Source: Myxococcales bacterium (GTDB lineage Bacteria; Myxococcota_A; Bradymonadia; UBA7976; UBA1532). From it: 64,000 nucleotides of DNA. The first letter of the stretch is position 1; the number at the start of each line of letters is the position of its first letter. The translations under genes were made by a program, and so were the position numbers. This document shows, piece after piece, positions 56,357-63,580 of the stretch. The DNA is taken from positions 62,001 to 126,000 of the forward strand of contig JACKDL010000017.1 in the NCBI GenBank assembly GCA_020633555.1. Reading direction: 5' to 3'. The notes below the pieces were generated by a model, which ran no database searches, was not told where the DNA came from, and saw only the letters and a program-made list of their open reading frames with translations.

Positions 56357-57159
56357 GAGGGATCTTCCAGCCGCAGCCCCAGCTTGCCCAGGTGGTAGTC
56401 CAGCGGGAAGTAGGTGCCCTCGATGGCCTTGCGCACCCGCCCCAGGGGGTCGATGACGAACCAGGTGGGCACGGTCTGAAGGTCCCGCGCCGAGCGGATG
56501 TAGTCGCTGGGATCGAGCCAGGTGGCCGTGGGCACCGTGGCCGCGAAGGCCTCGAGCTGGGCGCGCTCGTCGTGGCCCACCACCGCCACGAGCTGCACGT
56601 TGGTGCCCGCCAGCAGGGTGTCGAGCCGCTCCAGGGTGTTCAGGCTGCGCTCGCTGGAGGGGTCCCAGGGCGTCAGGTAGGCCACCACGCAGGTGCGGCC
56701 CGCGGCGCACGGGGTCTCGCGGGCCAGGGCACGTTCGCCGAACGGTTCCAGCCCGGCCATGGGCAGCGGGCGGGGGTGAAAGGTCCACCAGGCCCCGCCC
56801 ACACCCGCGGCCAGCGCGAGCACCGCCGCCCAGAACCAGCGACCGCGGCGGGCCGCCTGCGCCTTTGCGGCCGGGCCCGCCGCGAAGCGGGCGTCGCGCA
56901 GCGCGCGGGGCGAGGCCGGCCGGGCGTTCGCCTCGGCGTCGAGGGCCCCCAGGCCCATGAAGGACTGCGTGGTCTTCGTGTCGGCCGGTGGGTCGGAAGC
57001 GGGGCGCCCGGGGGGCGGTGTGCTGGCGGGCTTCCCGCGGCGGGCCTCGGCCATGGCCGGCCGCGGATCGGGCTGCCGGCCGCCACAGAACGGGCACACG
57101 GCGACGGCCAGGGGGACCCGGGCCTCGCAGTGCACGCAGGCTTTGTGCTTCGTCGTCAC
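56353..57159 (-). CDS. membrane-anchored thioredoxin-like protein without CxxC, with zinc ribbon
   Basis: 268 residues from GTG 57159, overlapping the upstream stop by 4 nt. Residues 8-25 hold a zinc-ribbon pair (CVHC ... CPFC). A Pro/Ala-rich linker leads to one membrane helix (~107-125, RGRWFWAAVLALAAGVGGAW). The remaining ~115 residues follow the TlpA/AhpC-type thioredoxin fold: TCVVAYLTPWDPSSERSLNT, VQLVAVVGHDERAQLEAFAA, TVPTWFVIDPLGRVRKAIEG with the cis-Pro (231) kept. The active-site CxxC position reads PWDPSS, so both redox cysteines are missing. Topology would put the ribbon in the cytoplasm and the fold outside. It cannot be a disulfide oxidoreductase; a binding or chaperone role is inference. 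Confidence 0.82.
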   Translation of the reverse strand: MTTKHKACVHCEARVPLAVAVCPFCGGRQPDPRPAMAEARRGKPASTPPPGRPASDPPADTKTTQSFMGLGALDAEANARPASPRALRDARFAAGPAAKAQAARRGRWFWAAVLALAAGVGGAWWTFHPRPLPMAGLEPFGERALARETPCAAGRTCVVAYLTPWDPSSERSLNTLERLDTLLAGTNVQLVAVVGHDERAQLEAFAATVPTATWLDPSDYIRSARDLQTVPTWFVIDPLGRVRKAIEGTYFPLDYHLGKLGLRLEDPS

Positions 57160-58028
57160 GGCAGCAGCCTACCACCACTCGGCGCCGGAAGGATCCGTGG
57201 ACGACAGGTGCGCCGCGCCTCGGCCCGGGCCCGCCGCCAGGCGGGCAGCTCGAAGTACTGCGCCACCCGCTGATCCAGGGGGTAGAGCTGCTCGCGGGGG
57301 GCCCACAGCAGGGGGGCGTCGTCGGCGCCGGCGTCCACCACGCGGCCCTCCTCGAGCGCCCACGACACCTCGGCCAGCGTGTGGGGCTTCAGCAGGTCGG
57401 CCAGCGCCTCGAAGCGACCCTGGAACACCGGATCGATGAAGCGTGGCCCCTGCTGGTAGAACACCGCGTTGTGGAACCGCTCGGGCACCTCCACCAGGCC
57501 GTGCAGCCCCAGTCGGCGAGCGGCCAGCACCAGGGTGATGAACACCTCGGCCCCCAGCCCGCTGCCGGGCACGTCCTGGCCGGGCAGCCGGGGCCGCTCG
57601 GGGCTGAACTCGGCCTTGGGATCGCTCAGGGCCAGCCACTCCACGTCCAGCAGCTCAGGCAGAAAGTCCCGTTGGAACGCGGCGATGCACGGATCGGTGG
57701 CGCCGCGGATGCGCCGCAGCTTGCACTCGCAGGTCACCAGACCGTCGCTCACCACTTGCATGGTGTGGGCGAAGTCCTCGAGTTCGAAGCGCACCTCGAA
57801 CTGGCTGTAGCCGCGGTGGCGCATACCGTCGAGGATGCCGTAGGCCTCGAACGCGGCCAGCACACCGGCCTCGGTATAGAAGCCCAGCAGCCGGTCGTCG
57901 GCCGCCGCCCCCAGGCCCGTCATGACCTCGTGGAGCAGATCGTGATCCGCCGCGCCACTGAGCAGATCGGGGGGCAGCTTGCGCGCGATCCGCTGCATGC
58001 GTTCGCGCAGGGCCCGGTAGTCCTTCAC
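57156..58028 (-). CDS. hypothetical protein, second gene of GTGA-coupled operon
   Basis: 290 residues from GTG 58028 (overlap with the upstream lipoprotein stop). Not assigned to a family I can name. It has a helical N-terminus (DYRALRERMQRIARKLPPDL), then a well-conserved-looking alpha/beta core: RGYSQFEVRFELEDFAHTMQ, LVTCECKLRRIRGATDPC, LLDVEWLALSDPKAEFSPER, PRLPGQDVPGSGLGAEVFIT, LVEVPERFHNAVFYQQG, FQGRFEALADLLKPHTLAEV. Cys residues at the C-E-C and D-P-C sites might bind metal. No signal peptide or membrane span; presumably works in the cytoplasm with its operon partners. Confidence 0.75.
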   Translation of the reverse strand: MKDYRALRERMQRIARKLPPDLLSGAADHDLLHEVMTGLGAAADDRLLGFYTEAGVLAAFEAYGILDGMRHRGYSQFEVRFELEDFAHTMQVVSDGLVTCECKLRRIRGATDPCIAAFQRDFLPELLDVEWLALSDPKAEFSPERPRLPGQDVPGSGLGAEVFITLVLAARRLGLHGLVEVPERFHNAVFYQQGPRFIDPVFQGRFEALADLLKPHTLAEVSWALEEGRVVDAGADDAPLLWAPREQLYPLDQRVAQYFELPAWRRARAEARRTCRPRILPAPSGGRLLP

Positions 58029-58414
58029 CGGCGGCCCTCGGGATCGGCCTCGCCCTCGACGTTGAGGCGGCGGGGGTTCTCGAGATCGGTGGGCTCGGTG
58101 TTGGTGACGGTGACCCCGACGCTGTTGGGCCCCTGGTTGGGGCCGATGCGCAGCGGGCCCACCTTCACCCGGCATTGGGCGGGCGCCATGCTGGGGTTCT
58201 CGGCCATCAGCGCCTTGCAGCGCAGCACGTCGGCCTGGTCTTCGTCGCGCAGGCGCTTGCCGGGCTTGCCTTGCTGCCCGGCGGTCGTTTGCTCTTCAGG
58301 AGGGACCTCCAGGGGCCCCGCCTGGCACCCGCCGTGGGCGCAGGGATCGGGCGACACCGGGGCGGCGCCGCAGCCCAGGGCCAGCAGGGGGAGCCAGAGG
58401 GCGAGGGTGCGCAT
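58025..58414 (-). CDS. small lipoprotein, first gene of GTGA-coupled operon
   Basis: 129 residues with GGAGG before the ATG. Signal peptide MRTLALWLPLLALGC gives lipidated Cys15. The mature part has two Cys near the start (PDPCAHGGC), a charged Gln/Lys-rich stretch, then VLRCKALMAENPSMAPAQC and a beta-like end (VKVGPLRIGPNQGPNSVGVT). Not recognised. It heads the operon, divergent from the ligase cluster across a 122-bp gap in which I see no clear promoter. Confidence 0.75.
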   Translation of the reverse strand: MRTLALWLPLLALGCGAAPVSPDPCAHGGCQAGPLEVPPEEQTTAGQQGKPGKRLRDEDQADVLRCKALMAENPSMAPAQCRVKVGPLRIGPNQGPNSVGVTVTNTEPTDLENPRRLNVEGEADPEGRR

Positions 58415-58536
58415 GGGGACCTCCGTGGCCGATGGCGGAGTTATCGGTCAGGGGGACGCCCAGGCTGACGTGGGGGTTGCCAGGGCGGGTCCCGGGGCGC
58501 TTCCCTGTGGGCCGTCACGGCGCAGAGGGAGGCCCC

Positions 58537-59148
58537 ATGGCCCGGCAGATCGTGGTGGAGCGCGGCGGCGCCACCAGCGCGTTCGACTTCAAGAAGGTGG
58601 ACCGCGCCCAGCTCTACGGGAAACGGCGGCGGGTGCCCCTGGACCCCGACGGTGGAGAGTGCGCGCGGGCCGAGCTGACGGCGGACAGCGGCTTGCTCGT
58701 CCGGTCGGGCATGACCGCTCAGGGCTACTTCGACGCCAGCGGCTACTGGTACGCCCAGGGCGATCTGGTGGCCCTGGACCCCGAGGGCCAGGAGGCCCCG
58801 ACCCACCCCAGCACCCTGGGCGAGGCCCAGCCCCTGGAAGCCGTGGGGGCCGAGGCGCTGCTGGACCTGAGGGTGCAGTCGGTCTACGCCCTGGACCCTG
58901 CGGAGGTGGATGAAGGCCTGGCCGCGGCGTTGGCGGCGGGTGAGGTGTTCGCCTTCGACTTCGTGTACCGCGCCGGCCCCAAGAAGGACCGCGGCCTGCT
59001 GGTGGCCAACGACACCGGCGTCTACGCCCTCATCGGCCAGCCCACCACCCCCGAGTGGTGCGAGCTGGCGGTGGTGGCGCAGGACGACTGGTCGGCCGCC
59101 GACGACGGCGACGACTTCGATGATGACCTCGACTTCGAGATGTTCTGA
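58537..59148 (+). CDS. uncharacterised protein A of the ligase cluster
   Basis: 203 residues from ATG 58537 (GAGGGAGG 6 bases upstream). Not recognised. Opens MARQIVVERGGATSAFDFKK, continues with a basic QLYGKRRRVPLDPDG and short beta-strand pairs (GLLVRSGMTAQGYFDASGYW, LVALDPEGQ), then two further strand-rich units (DLRVQSVYALDP, VFAFDFVYRAGPKKDRGLLV, VYALIGQPTTPEW). The tail is very acidic (DDGDDFDDDLDFEM). Cytoplasmic. An acidic C-terminus is common in proteins that interact with nucleic-acid enzymes, but the role is unknown. First gene of a three-gene unit: 2 bp separate it from the next. Confidence 0.75.
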   Translation: MARQIVVERGGATSAFDFKKVDRAQLYGKRRRVPLDPDGGECARAELTADSGLLVRSGMTAQGYFDASGYWYAQGDLVALDPEGQEAPTHPSTLGEAQPLEAVGAEALLDLRVQSVYALDPAEVDEGLAAALAAGEVFAFDFVYRAGPKKDRGLLVANDTGVYALIGQPTTPEWCELAVVAQDDWSAADDGDDFDDDLDFEMF

Positions 59149-59150
59149 CC

Positions 59151-59867
59151 ATGGCGATCCGCAAGATCCACGTGAGCAACGCCACCGGCCGTGACGCCAC
59201 CGTGGCCTTTACCGGCCTGAAGTCCGCGCCCGGCACCCGGCCCGGCCTGCCCGGCCAGGCCATCGACTTCGTGCGTTACCTGGCGGCGGGCGAGGACGGC
59301 CTGCACGAGCGCCTGGCCGCCGCCCACGGCGAGGACTACGCCCAGGCCCTCGTCGACGGGGATCCCGAGGTGGATCTGGAGCTGGTGGGCCAGAAGCTGG
59401 AGCGCACCGACCGGATCTTCCTGTCGAGCACCGGCGACGTGCTCTACGCGCCGCCCGCCATGGTCGAGATCGTCACCGGGCCCGACGGCGAGGAGCGCGA
59501 GCGGCGCGCGCCGGTGGACACCGAGAGCAACGTCAACGAGGAGCGCCCGGTGCGCTGGACCGGGCGCAAGCTGCCCCGGGCCCAGGTGGTGCGTCGCTTC
59601 GCCATGGCCCGCACGGTGCAACTGCGCCACGTGGACGGCCTGACCTACGACTACCTGTTTGCCATGGCCCAGGAGCTGGCGGGTGAGGGGGCCATGGTGA
59701 TGCTGGGCGCCGGCGACAAGGGCCGCGAGCCCCTGGTGTTCGCCACCAACGGCACGCCCTACCGCGGCTTCCTGGAGGGCCGGGTGGACGGCGCGAAGTA
59801 CATGCTGCTGCTGCACCTGAGCAACATGGAGCTCAAGCGGCCCGAGCAGGCCGGGGAGGCCGCCTGA
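59151..59867 (+). CDS. uncharacterised protein B of the ligase cluster
   Basis: 238 residues, not recognised, between protein A and the ligase (1-nt overlap with the latter, TGATG). The sequence begins RKIHVSNATGRDATVAFTGL, with helices (AIDFVRYLAAGEDGLHERLA), a middle segment (DRIFLSSTGDVLYAPPAMVE) and a likely functional core (ARTVQLRHVDGLTYDYLFAM, EGAMVMLGAGDKGREPLVFA, YRGFLEGRVDGAKYMLLLHL). No membrane segment. The tight coupling to a DNA-ligase-like enzyme suggests a shared nucleic-acid substrate; this is inference. Confidence 0.75.
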   Translation: MAIRKIHVSNATGRDATVAFTGLKSAPGTRPGLPGQAIDFVRYLAAGEDGLHERLAAAHGEDYAQALVDGDPEVDLELVGQKLERTDRIFLSSTGDVLYAPPAMVEIVTGPDGEERERRAPVDTESNVNEERPVRWTGRKLPRAQVVRRFAMARTVQLRHVDGLTYDYLFAMAQELAGEGAMVMLGAGDKGREPLVFATNGTPYRGFLEGRVDGAKYMLLLHLSNMELKRPEQAGEAA

Positions 59868-61345
59868 TGCCCGTCGACGCCATCGACACCCGCAGCGCCC
59901 GCCCCCTGGGCGCCGGCGGCCACATGACCGGCCTGGGGGCCGTGCGCGACCCCGATCTGGCCCGGCGGTTCAAGACCTACAAGCGCGCCATCGCCAGCCG
60001 CTACCGCGCCCTGACCCCCGACGAGATCGCCCAGTACGCGCCCCCCGGGCCGCTGCTGGCCTCGCCGAAGGTGGACGGCGAGATGTGGTTCCTGGTGCTG
60101 GAGGGCGGCGACGCCTGGCTGGCCAACCCCGGCGGGCGGGTCATCTACGGCGCCGTGCCCGTGCTGGAAGAGGCCCGCAAGCTGCTGGGCCCCCGGGTGA
60201 CCACCGAGGAGGACCGCACCATCATCGCGGGCGAGCTCTTCGCCATCCGCAAGGGCGCGCGGCCCCGGCACGACGACCTGGCCAAGGCGCTGGGCGGCGA
60301 GGCGGCGGCCGAGACGGCGCGGGTGGGCTTCTTCGGCTTCGACCTGGTGTGGGGCGGCGATCGCGAGCGGGTGGGCCCCTTCGAGAGCTACGACGCCAAG
60401 CTCGAGGTGCTCACCGGCCTGTTCCAGGGCGGCAAGCGCTGCCAGGCGGTGCCCACCGATCGCATCGAGGGCCCGGCGGCCATCGAGGGCATGTACGCCC
60501 AGCTCGTCGAGAGCGGCAAGGCCGAGGGCCTGGTGCTGCGCACCCAGGACGCGCGCACCTACAAGCTGAAGCCCAGCTTCACCCTGGACGCGGTGGTCAT
60601 CGGCTACACCGAGCGCACCGAGGAGCCCGGCCGGGTGCGCTCCATGGCCCTGGCGCTCATCCGCGAGGACGGCCAGTTCCACATCGTGGGCTCGTGCGGG
60701 AACATGCCGGGGCTCACCCGCGAGGCCATGTTCCAGCGCCTGGAGCCGCTGGGCTGCGAGAGCAGCTTCCGCTACGCCAGCCTGAGCGGCGCGCTGTACC
60801 GCTTCGTGCGGCCGGAGGTGGTCATCGAGGTGAAGGTCACCGACGTGGTGGCCGACGAGCCCAGCGGCGAGCCCTTGCTGCGCATGGTGTGCGCCTACGA
60901 TCCCGCGGCTCAGCACTGGAAGGCCGTGCGGCGCATGCCCGGCGTGAGCCTGCTGCACCCCGTGTTCGTGCGCGAGCGCAGCGACAAGCACGCCGACGCC
61001 ATTGACGCCCGGATGGGGCAGGTGAGCGAGCGGGTGCTGGTGGAAGACCTGACCGCCAAGGTCGAGGCGGTGGATCTGCCGCCCAGCCAGGTGCTGCGGC
61101 GCGAGGTCTACACGAAGACCACCAAGGGCCAGATGGCGGTGCGCAAGCTGCTGGTTTGGCAGACGAACAAGGCCGAGGTGGATCCCCGCTACCCGGCCTT
61201 CGTGGTGCACTTCACCGACTACAGCGCGGGCCGCAAGGACCCCCTGAAGCGCACGGTGCGCCTGGCCCCCACTGCCGAGGCCGCCGAGGCCCTCGCCGAG
61301 GACTTGCTGCAGGCGAACATCAAGAAGGGCTGGACGCTGGCCTGA
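59867..61345 (+). CDS. ATP-dependent DNA-ligase-like nucleotidyltransferase
   Basis: 492 residues. All covalent-nucleotidyltransferase motifs can be read: motif I K68-V-D-G in ASPKVDGEMW, motif III AGELFAIRKG, IIIa FFGFDLVW, IV AEGLVLR, V YKLKPSF, then an OB-like region (IEVKVTDVV, LLRMVCAYD) ending in motif VI LLHPVFVRERSDK. So it should form a lysyl-AMP and seal nicked ends. It lacks the N-terminal DNA-binding domain of large ligases and the primase/phosphoesterase domains of LigD; no Ku gene is nearby. About 100 extra C-terminal residues (VRKLLVWQTNKAEVDPRYPA, FVVHFTDYSAG) form an unknown beta-rich domain. DNA versus RNA as substrate cannot be decided by eye. Confidence 0.87.
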   Translation: MPVDAIDTRSARPLGAGGHMTGLGAVRDPDLARRFKTYKRAIASRYRALTPDEIAQYAPPGPLLASPKVDGEMWFLVLEGGDAWLANPGGRVIYGAVPVLEEARKLLGPRVTTEEDRTIIAGELFAIRKGARPRHDDLAKALGGEAAAETARVGFFGFDLVWGGDRERVGPFESYDAKLEVLTGLFQGGKRCQAVPTDRIEGPAAIEGMYAQLVESGKAEGLVLRTQDARTYKLKPSFTLDAVVIGYTERTEEPGRVRSMALALIREDGQFHIVGSCGNMPGLTREAMFQRLEPLGCESSFRYASLSGALYRFVRPEVVIEVKVTDVVADEPSGEPLLRMVCAYDPAAQHWKAVRRMPGVSLLHPVFVRERSDKHADAIDARMGQVSERVLVEDLTAKVEAVDLPPSQVLRREVYTKTTKGQMAVRKLLVWQTNKAEVDPRYPAFVVHFTDYSAGRKDPLKRTVRLAPTAEAAEALAEDLLQANIKKGWTLA

Positions 61346-61407
61346 GGCTCAGGGGCCGCCACCGGGTCGGACGCCGCGGTCGGCGCTGGCCCGGCGCGCT
61401 GCCGGCC

Positions 61408-61419
61408 CCCAGGCCTGGG
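61408..61419. terminator. palindrome between ligase gene and infA
   Basis: CCCAGG/CCTGGG without a loop, 1 bp past the infA stop and 62 bp past the ligase stop; the remainder of the 75-bp gap is GC-rich with no T-run. Weak candidate for separating the convergent genes. Confidence 0.25.
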
Positions 61420-61420
61420 A

Positions 61421-61639
61421 TCAGCGGGCGCGGTAGGTGATGCGGCCGCGGGTCAGGTCGTAGGGCGACAGCTCCACGGTGACCTTGTCGCCGGGCAGGA
61501 TGCGGATGAAGTACTTGCGCATCTTGCCGCTGACGTGGGCGAGCACCTTGTGCCCGTTCTCCAGCTCCACCCGGAACATCGCGTTGGGCAGCGGCTCGAT
61601 GACCGTGCCCTCGACCTGAATTCCCTCTTCCTTCGCCAC
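61421..61639 (-). CDS. infA: translation initiation factor IF-1
   Basis: 72 residues, the exact family length, when started at GTG 61639 (GGAGAG upstream); longer in-frame starts are not plausible. Nearly invariant OB-fold sequence: AKEEGIQVEGTVIEPLPNAM, FRVELENGHKVLAHVSGKMR, RILPGDKVTVELSPYDLTRG, RITYRAR. IF-1 blocks the ribosomal A site during initiation. Downstream of trpS on the same strand but with a 136-bp gap. Confidence 0.98.
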   Translation of the reverse strand: MAKEEGIQVEGTVIEPLPNAMFRVELENGHKVLAHVSGKMRKYFIRILPGDKVTVELSPYDLTRGRITYRAR

Positions 61640-61711
61640 GAAGCTCTCCGTTGCCGCGTCGCGGCATGATTCACAGGGGCGCGCCCCCAAGGGGCTCGCC
61701 AAGCGGCGCAC

Positions 61712-61739
61712 AGTCTAGTCAAAGGTGGGTCCGGCGCAA
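61712..61739 (-). promoter_or_regulatory. possible infA promoter
   Basis: On the minus strand TTGCGC, a 16-bp spacer and TAGACT precede infA by about 70 bp. A perfect inverted repeat GCCGCG-T-CGCGGC (61653-61665) lies in the presumed leader. Partial consensus match only. Confidence 0.3.
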
Positions 61740-61775
61740 GCCGTAGTGCCGCTTTCCTGCCGTTTGTCGGGGCCC

Positions 61776-62738
61776 TCAGCCCAGGCCGCACGCGGCGCGG
61801 GCGCGGCCGAGCACCTCGCGGGCCTTGGCGCGGGCCTTGGCGGCGCCGGCCTCCAGGATCTCGTCGAGCAGCTCGGGACGGCGCTCCAGCTCGGCCCGGC
61901 GCTCGTGGGCGGGGGCGAAGTGGGCCTTCATCTGCTCGAACAGGGCCAGCTTGGCGTGGCCGTAGCCGTAGTTGCCGCCGGCGTAGTTCGCCTTCATCTG
62001 CTCGATCTCGGCGGGGCTGGCGAACAGGCTGTAGAGCTGGAAGACGTTGCAGGTCTCGTGGTTCTTGGGCTCCTCGAGGGGCGTGGAGTCCGTCTTCACC
62101 GACATGATGAGCTTCTTCAGGGCCTTGCCCTTCTCGAAGATGGGGATGGTGTTCCCGTAGCTCTTGCTCATCTTGTCGCCGTCGAGGCCGGGCACCGGCT
62201 CCGGGGTGCCCAGGATGAACTCGGGCAGCTTGAAGACCTCGCCGTAGACCGCATTGAAACTGCTGGCCATGTCGCGGGTCATCTCCAGGTGCTGCACCTG
62301 GTCCTTGCCCACGGGCACCACGTCGCTGTCGTAGGCCAGGATGTCGGCGGCCATGAGCACCGGGTAGGTGAACAGCGCCATGGTGGGGCTGATGCCCTTG
62401 GCCACCTTGTCCTTGTAGCTGTGGGCGCGCTCCAGCAGGCCCATGCCGGTGGTGGTCATCAGCAGCCAGGTCAGCTCGGTGACCTCGGGCACGTCGCTCT
62501 GCCGGAACAGCACCGCGCGCTCGGGGTCCAGCCCCAGCGACAGGTAGGTGAGCGCCACGTCGCGCACGTTGGCCTTCAGCACCTCGGGCTCCCGGGTGCT
62601 GGTGAGCGCGTGGTAGTCCGCGATGAAGTAGAAGGCGTTGTCCTGGTGCTTCAGGTGGTTGCGGATGGCCCCGAAGTAGTTGCCCAGGTGCAGCAGCCCC
62701 GAAGGCTGGATCCCCGACAGGTAACGCTTGCTCGCCAT
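61776..62738 (-). CDS. trpS: tryptophanyl-tRNA synthetase
   Basis: 320 residues from ATG 62738 with AAGGAGG upstream. Class I synthetase that charges tRNA(Trp). HIGH-type signature in SGIQPSGLLHLGNYFGAIRN, conserved FYFIADYHALT, PVLMAADILAYDSDVVPVGK, DQVQHLEMTRDMA, and KMSKS at residues 189-193 in DGDKMSKSYGN. The length matches bacterial TrpRS. Probably cotranscribed with nothing upstream: the HAD gene ends 60 bp before it on the same strand, so a shared transcript is possible. Confidence 0.97.
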   Translation of the reverse strand: MASKRYLSGIQPSGLLHLGNYFGAIRNHLKHQDNAFYFIADYHALTSTREPEVLKANVRDVALTYLSLGLDPERAVLFRQSDVPEVTELTWLLMTTTGMGLLERAHSYKDKVAKGISPTMALFTYPVLMAADILAYDSDVVPVGKDQVQHLEMTRDMASSFNAVYGEVFKLPEFILGTPEPVPGLDGDKMSKSYGNTIPIFEKGKALKKLIMSVKTDSTPLEEPKNHETCNVFQLYSLFASPAEIEQMKANYAGGNYGYGHAKLALFEQMKAHFAPAHERRAELERRPELLDEILEAGAAKARAKAREVLGRARAACGLG

Positions 62739-62797
62739 GGGCGGGCCTCCTTCCAAGTCGCGAAGGGGGGTTGTTTCGGCCGCGCGCGGGGGCGGTG

Positions 62798-63451
62798 TCA
62801 AGGCAAGTCGTCGGGGTGGGTGAGCCAGTGGTCGGGCTGCGCCGCCCGCAGCGTGGCCGCGGGGAACGGTCCCCAGGTGGCGGCGGCGGTGGCGGTGCCG
62901 GCGGCCCGGCCGCAGTGCAGGTCGTGGGGACTGTCGCCCACATACACGGTGTCGGCGGCGGCCATGCCCAGGGCGGCCAGGGCGGTGAGCACGGGCTCAG
63001 GGTGGGGCTTGAAGTGGCGTACCTCGGACTTGCCGATCAGGCACTGGAACCGGTCGAGCAGGCCCGTGACCTCCAGCCCCCGGCGCGCGGTGCTGGTGGT
63101 CTTGCTGGTGACGATGCCCAGGGTGGCACCGCGGATCTGCAGCCGGTCGAGCATGGCCACCACGCCATCGAACGGCTTCACCCGCGCGTCGTGGATGGCC
63201 AGGTTGTGGTCCAGGTAGGTGGCCAGCATGGCCTCGGCCAGCGCCGGATCAGGGGCGCGGCCCGCCAGCCGGATGTGCTCGACGAACTGGTGCTCCAGCG
63301 GGGTGCCGATGCCGTGCACCAGATCGGCCTCGGGGGCGCCCCACTCGGGCAGGTGGGCCTGCGCGGTGTGGCGCAGGCTCTCGACGATCATGGGGGTGGT
63401 GTCGAGCACGGTGCCATCCAGATCGAAGAGCACGACGGGGTACGGGCGCAT
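62798..63451 (-). CDS. HAD-family phosphatase (phosphoglycolate phosphatase-like)
   Basis: 217 residues from ATG 63451, GGAGG upstream. HAD motifs: I FDLDGTVLDTT (nucleophile D10, acid D12), II GIVTSKT, III lysine in RHFKPHPEPV, IV VYVGDSPHDL. A helical cap lies between motifs I and II, as in subfamily IA enzymes such as Gph and PpaX. Likely hydrolyses a small phosphorylated metabolite in the cytoplasm; exact substrate not readable. Divergent from the edge gene across 129 bp. Confidence 0.88.
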   Translation of the reverse strand: MRPYPVVLFDLDGTVLDTTPMIVESLRHTAQAHLPEWGAPEADLVHGIGTPLEHQFVEHIRLAGRAPDPALAEAMLATYLDHNLAIHDARVKPFDGVVAMLDRLQIRGATLGIVTSKTTSTARRGLEVTGLLDRFQCLIGKSEVRHFKPHPEPVLTALAALGMAAADTVYVGDSPHDLHCGRAAGTATAAATWGPFPAATLRAAQPDHWLTHPDDLP

Positions 63452-63580
63452 GGGACCTCCGGGGTCGCGTCGGGGGGTGGATGCCACCACCGCCGCGGGC
63501 GCCGCACGAGAGTGGCGCGTGCCGCCGCGGCGCGCTCTACTGTGCGCACATCCGATCCACCTGCATCGCAAGGAACTCCC

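Noticed and set aside
59867..61345. LigD-type non-homologous end-joining system
   Set aside because: No polymerase or phosphoesterase domain in the protein and no Ku gene in the cluster.
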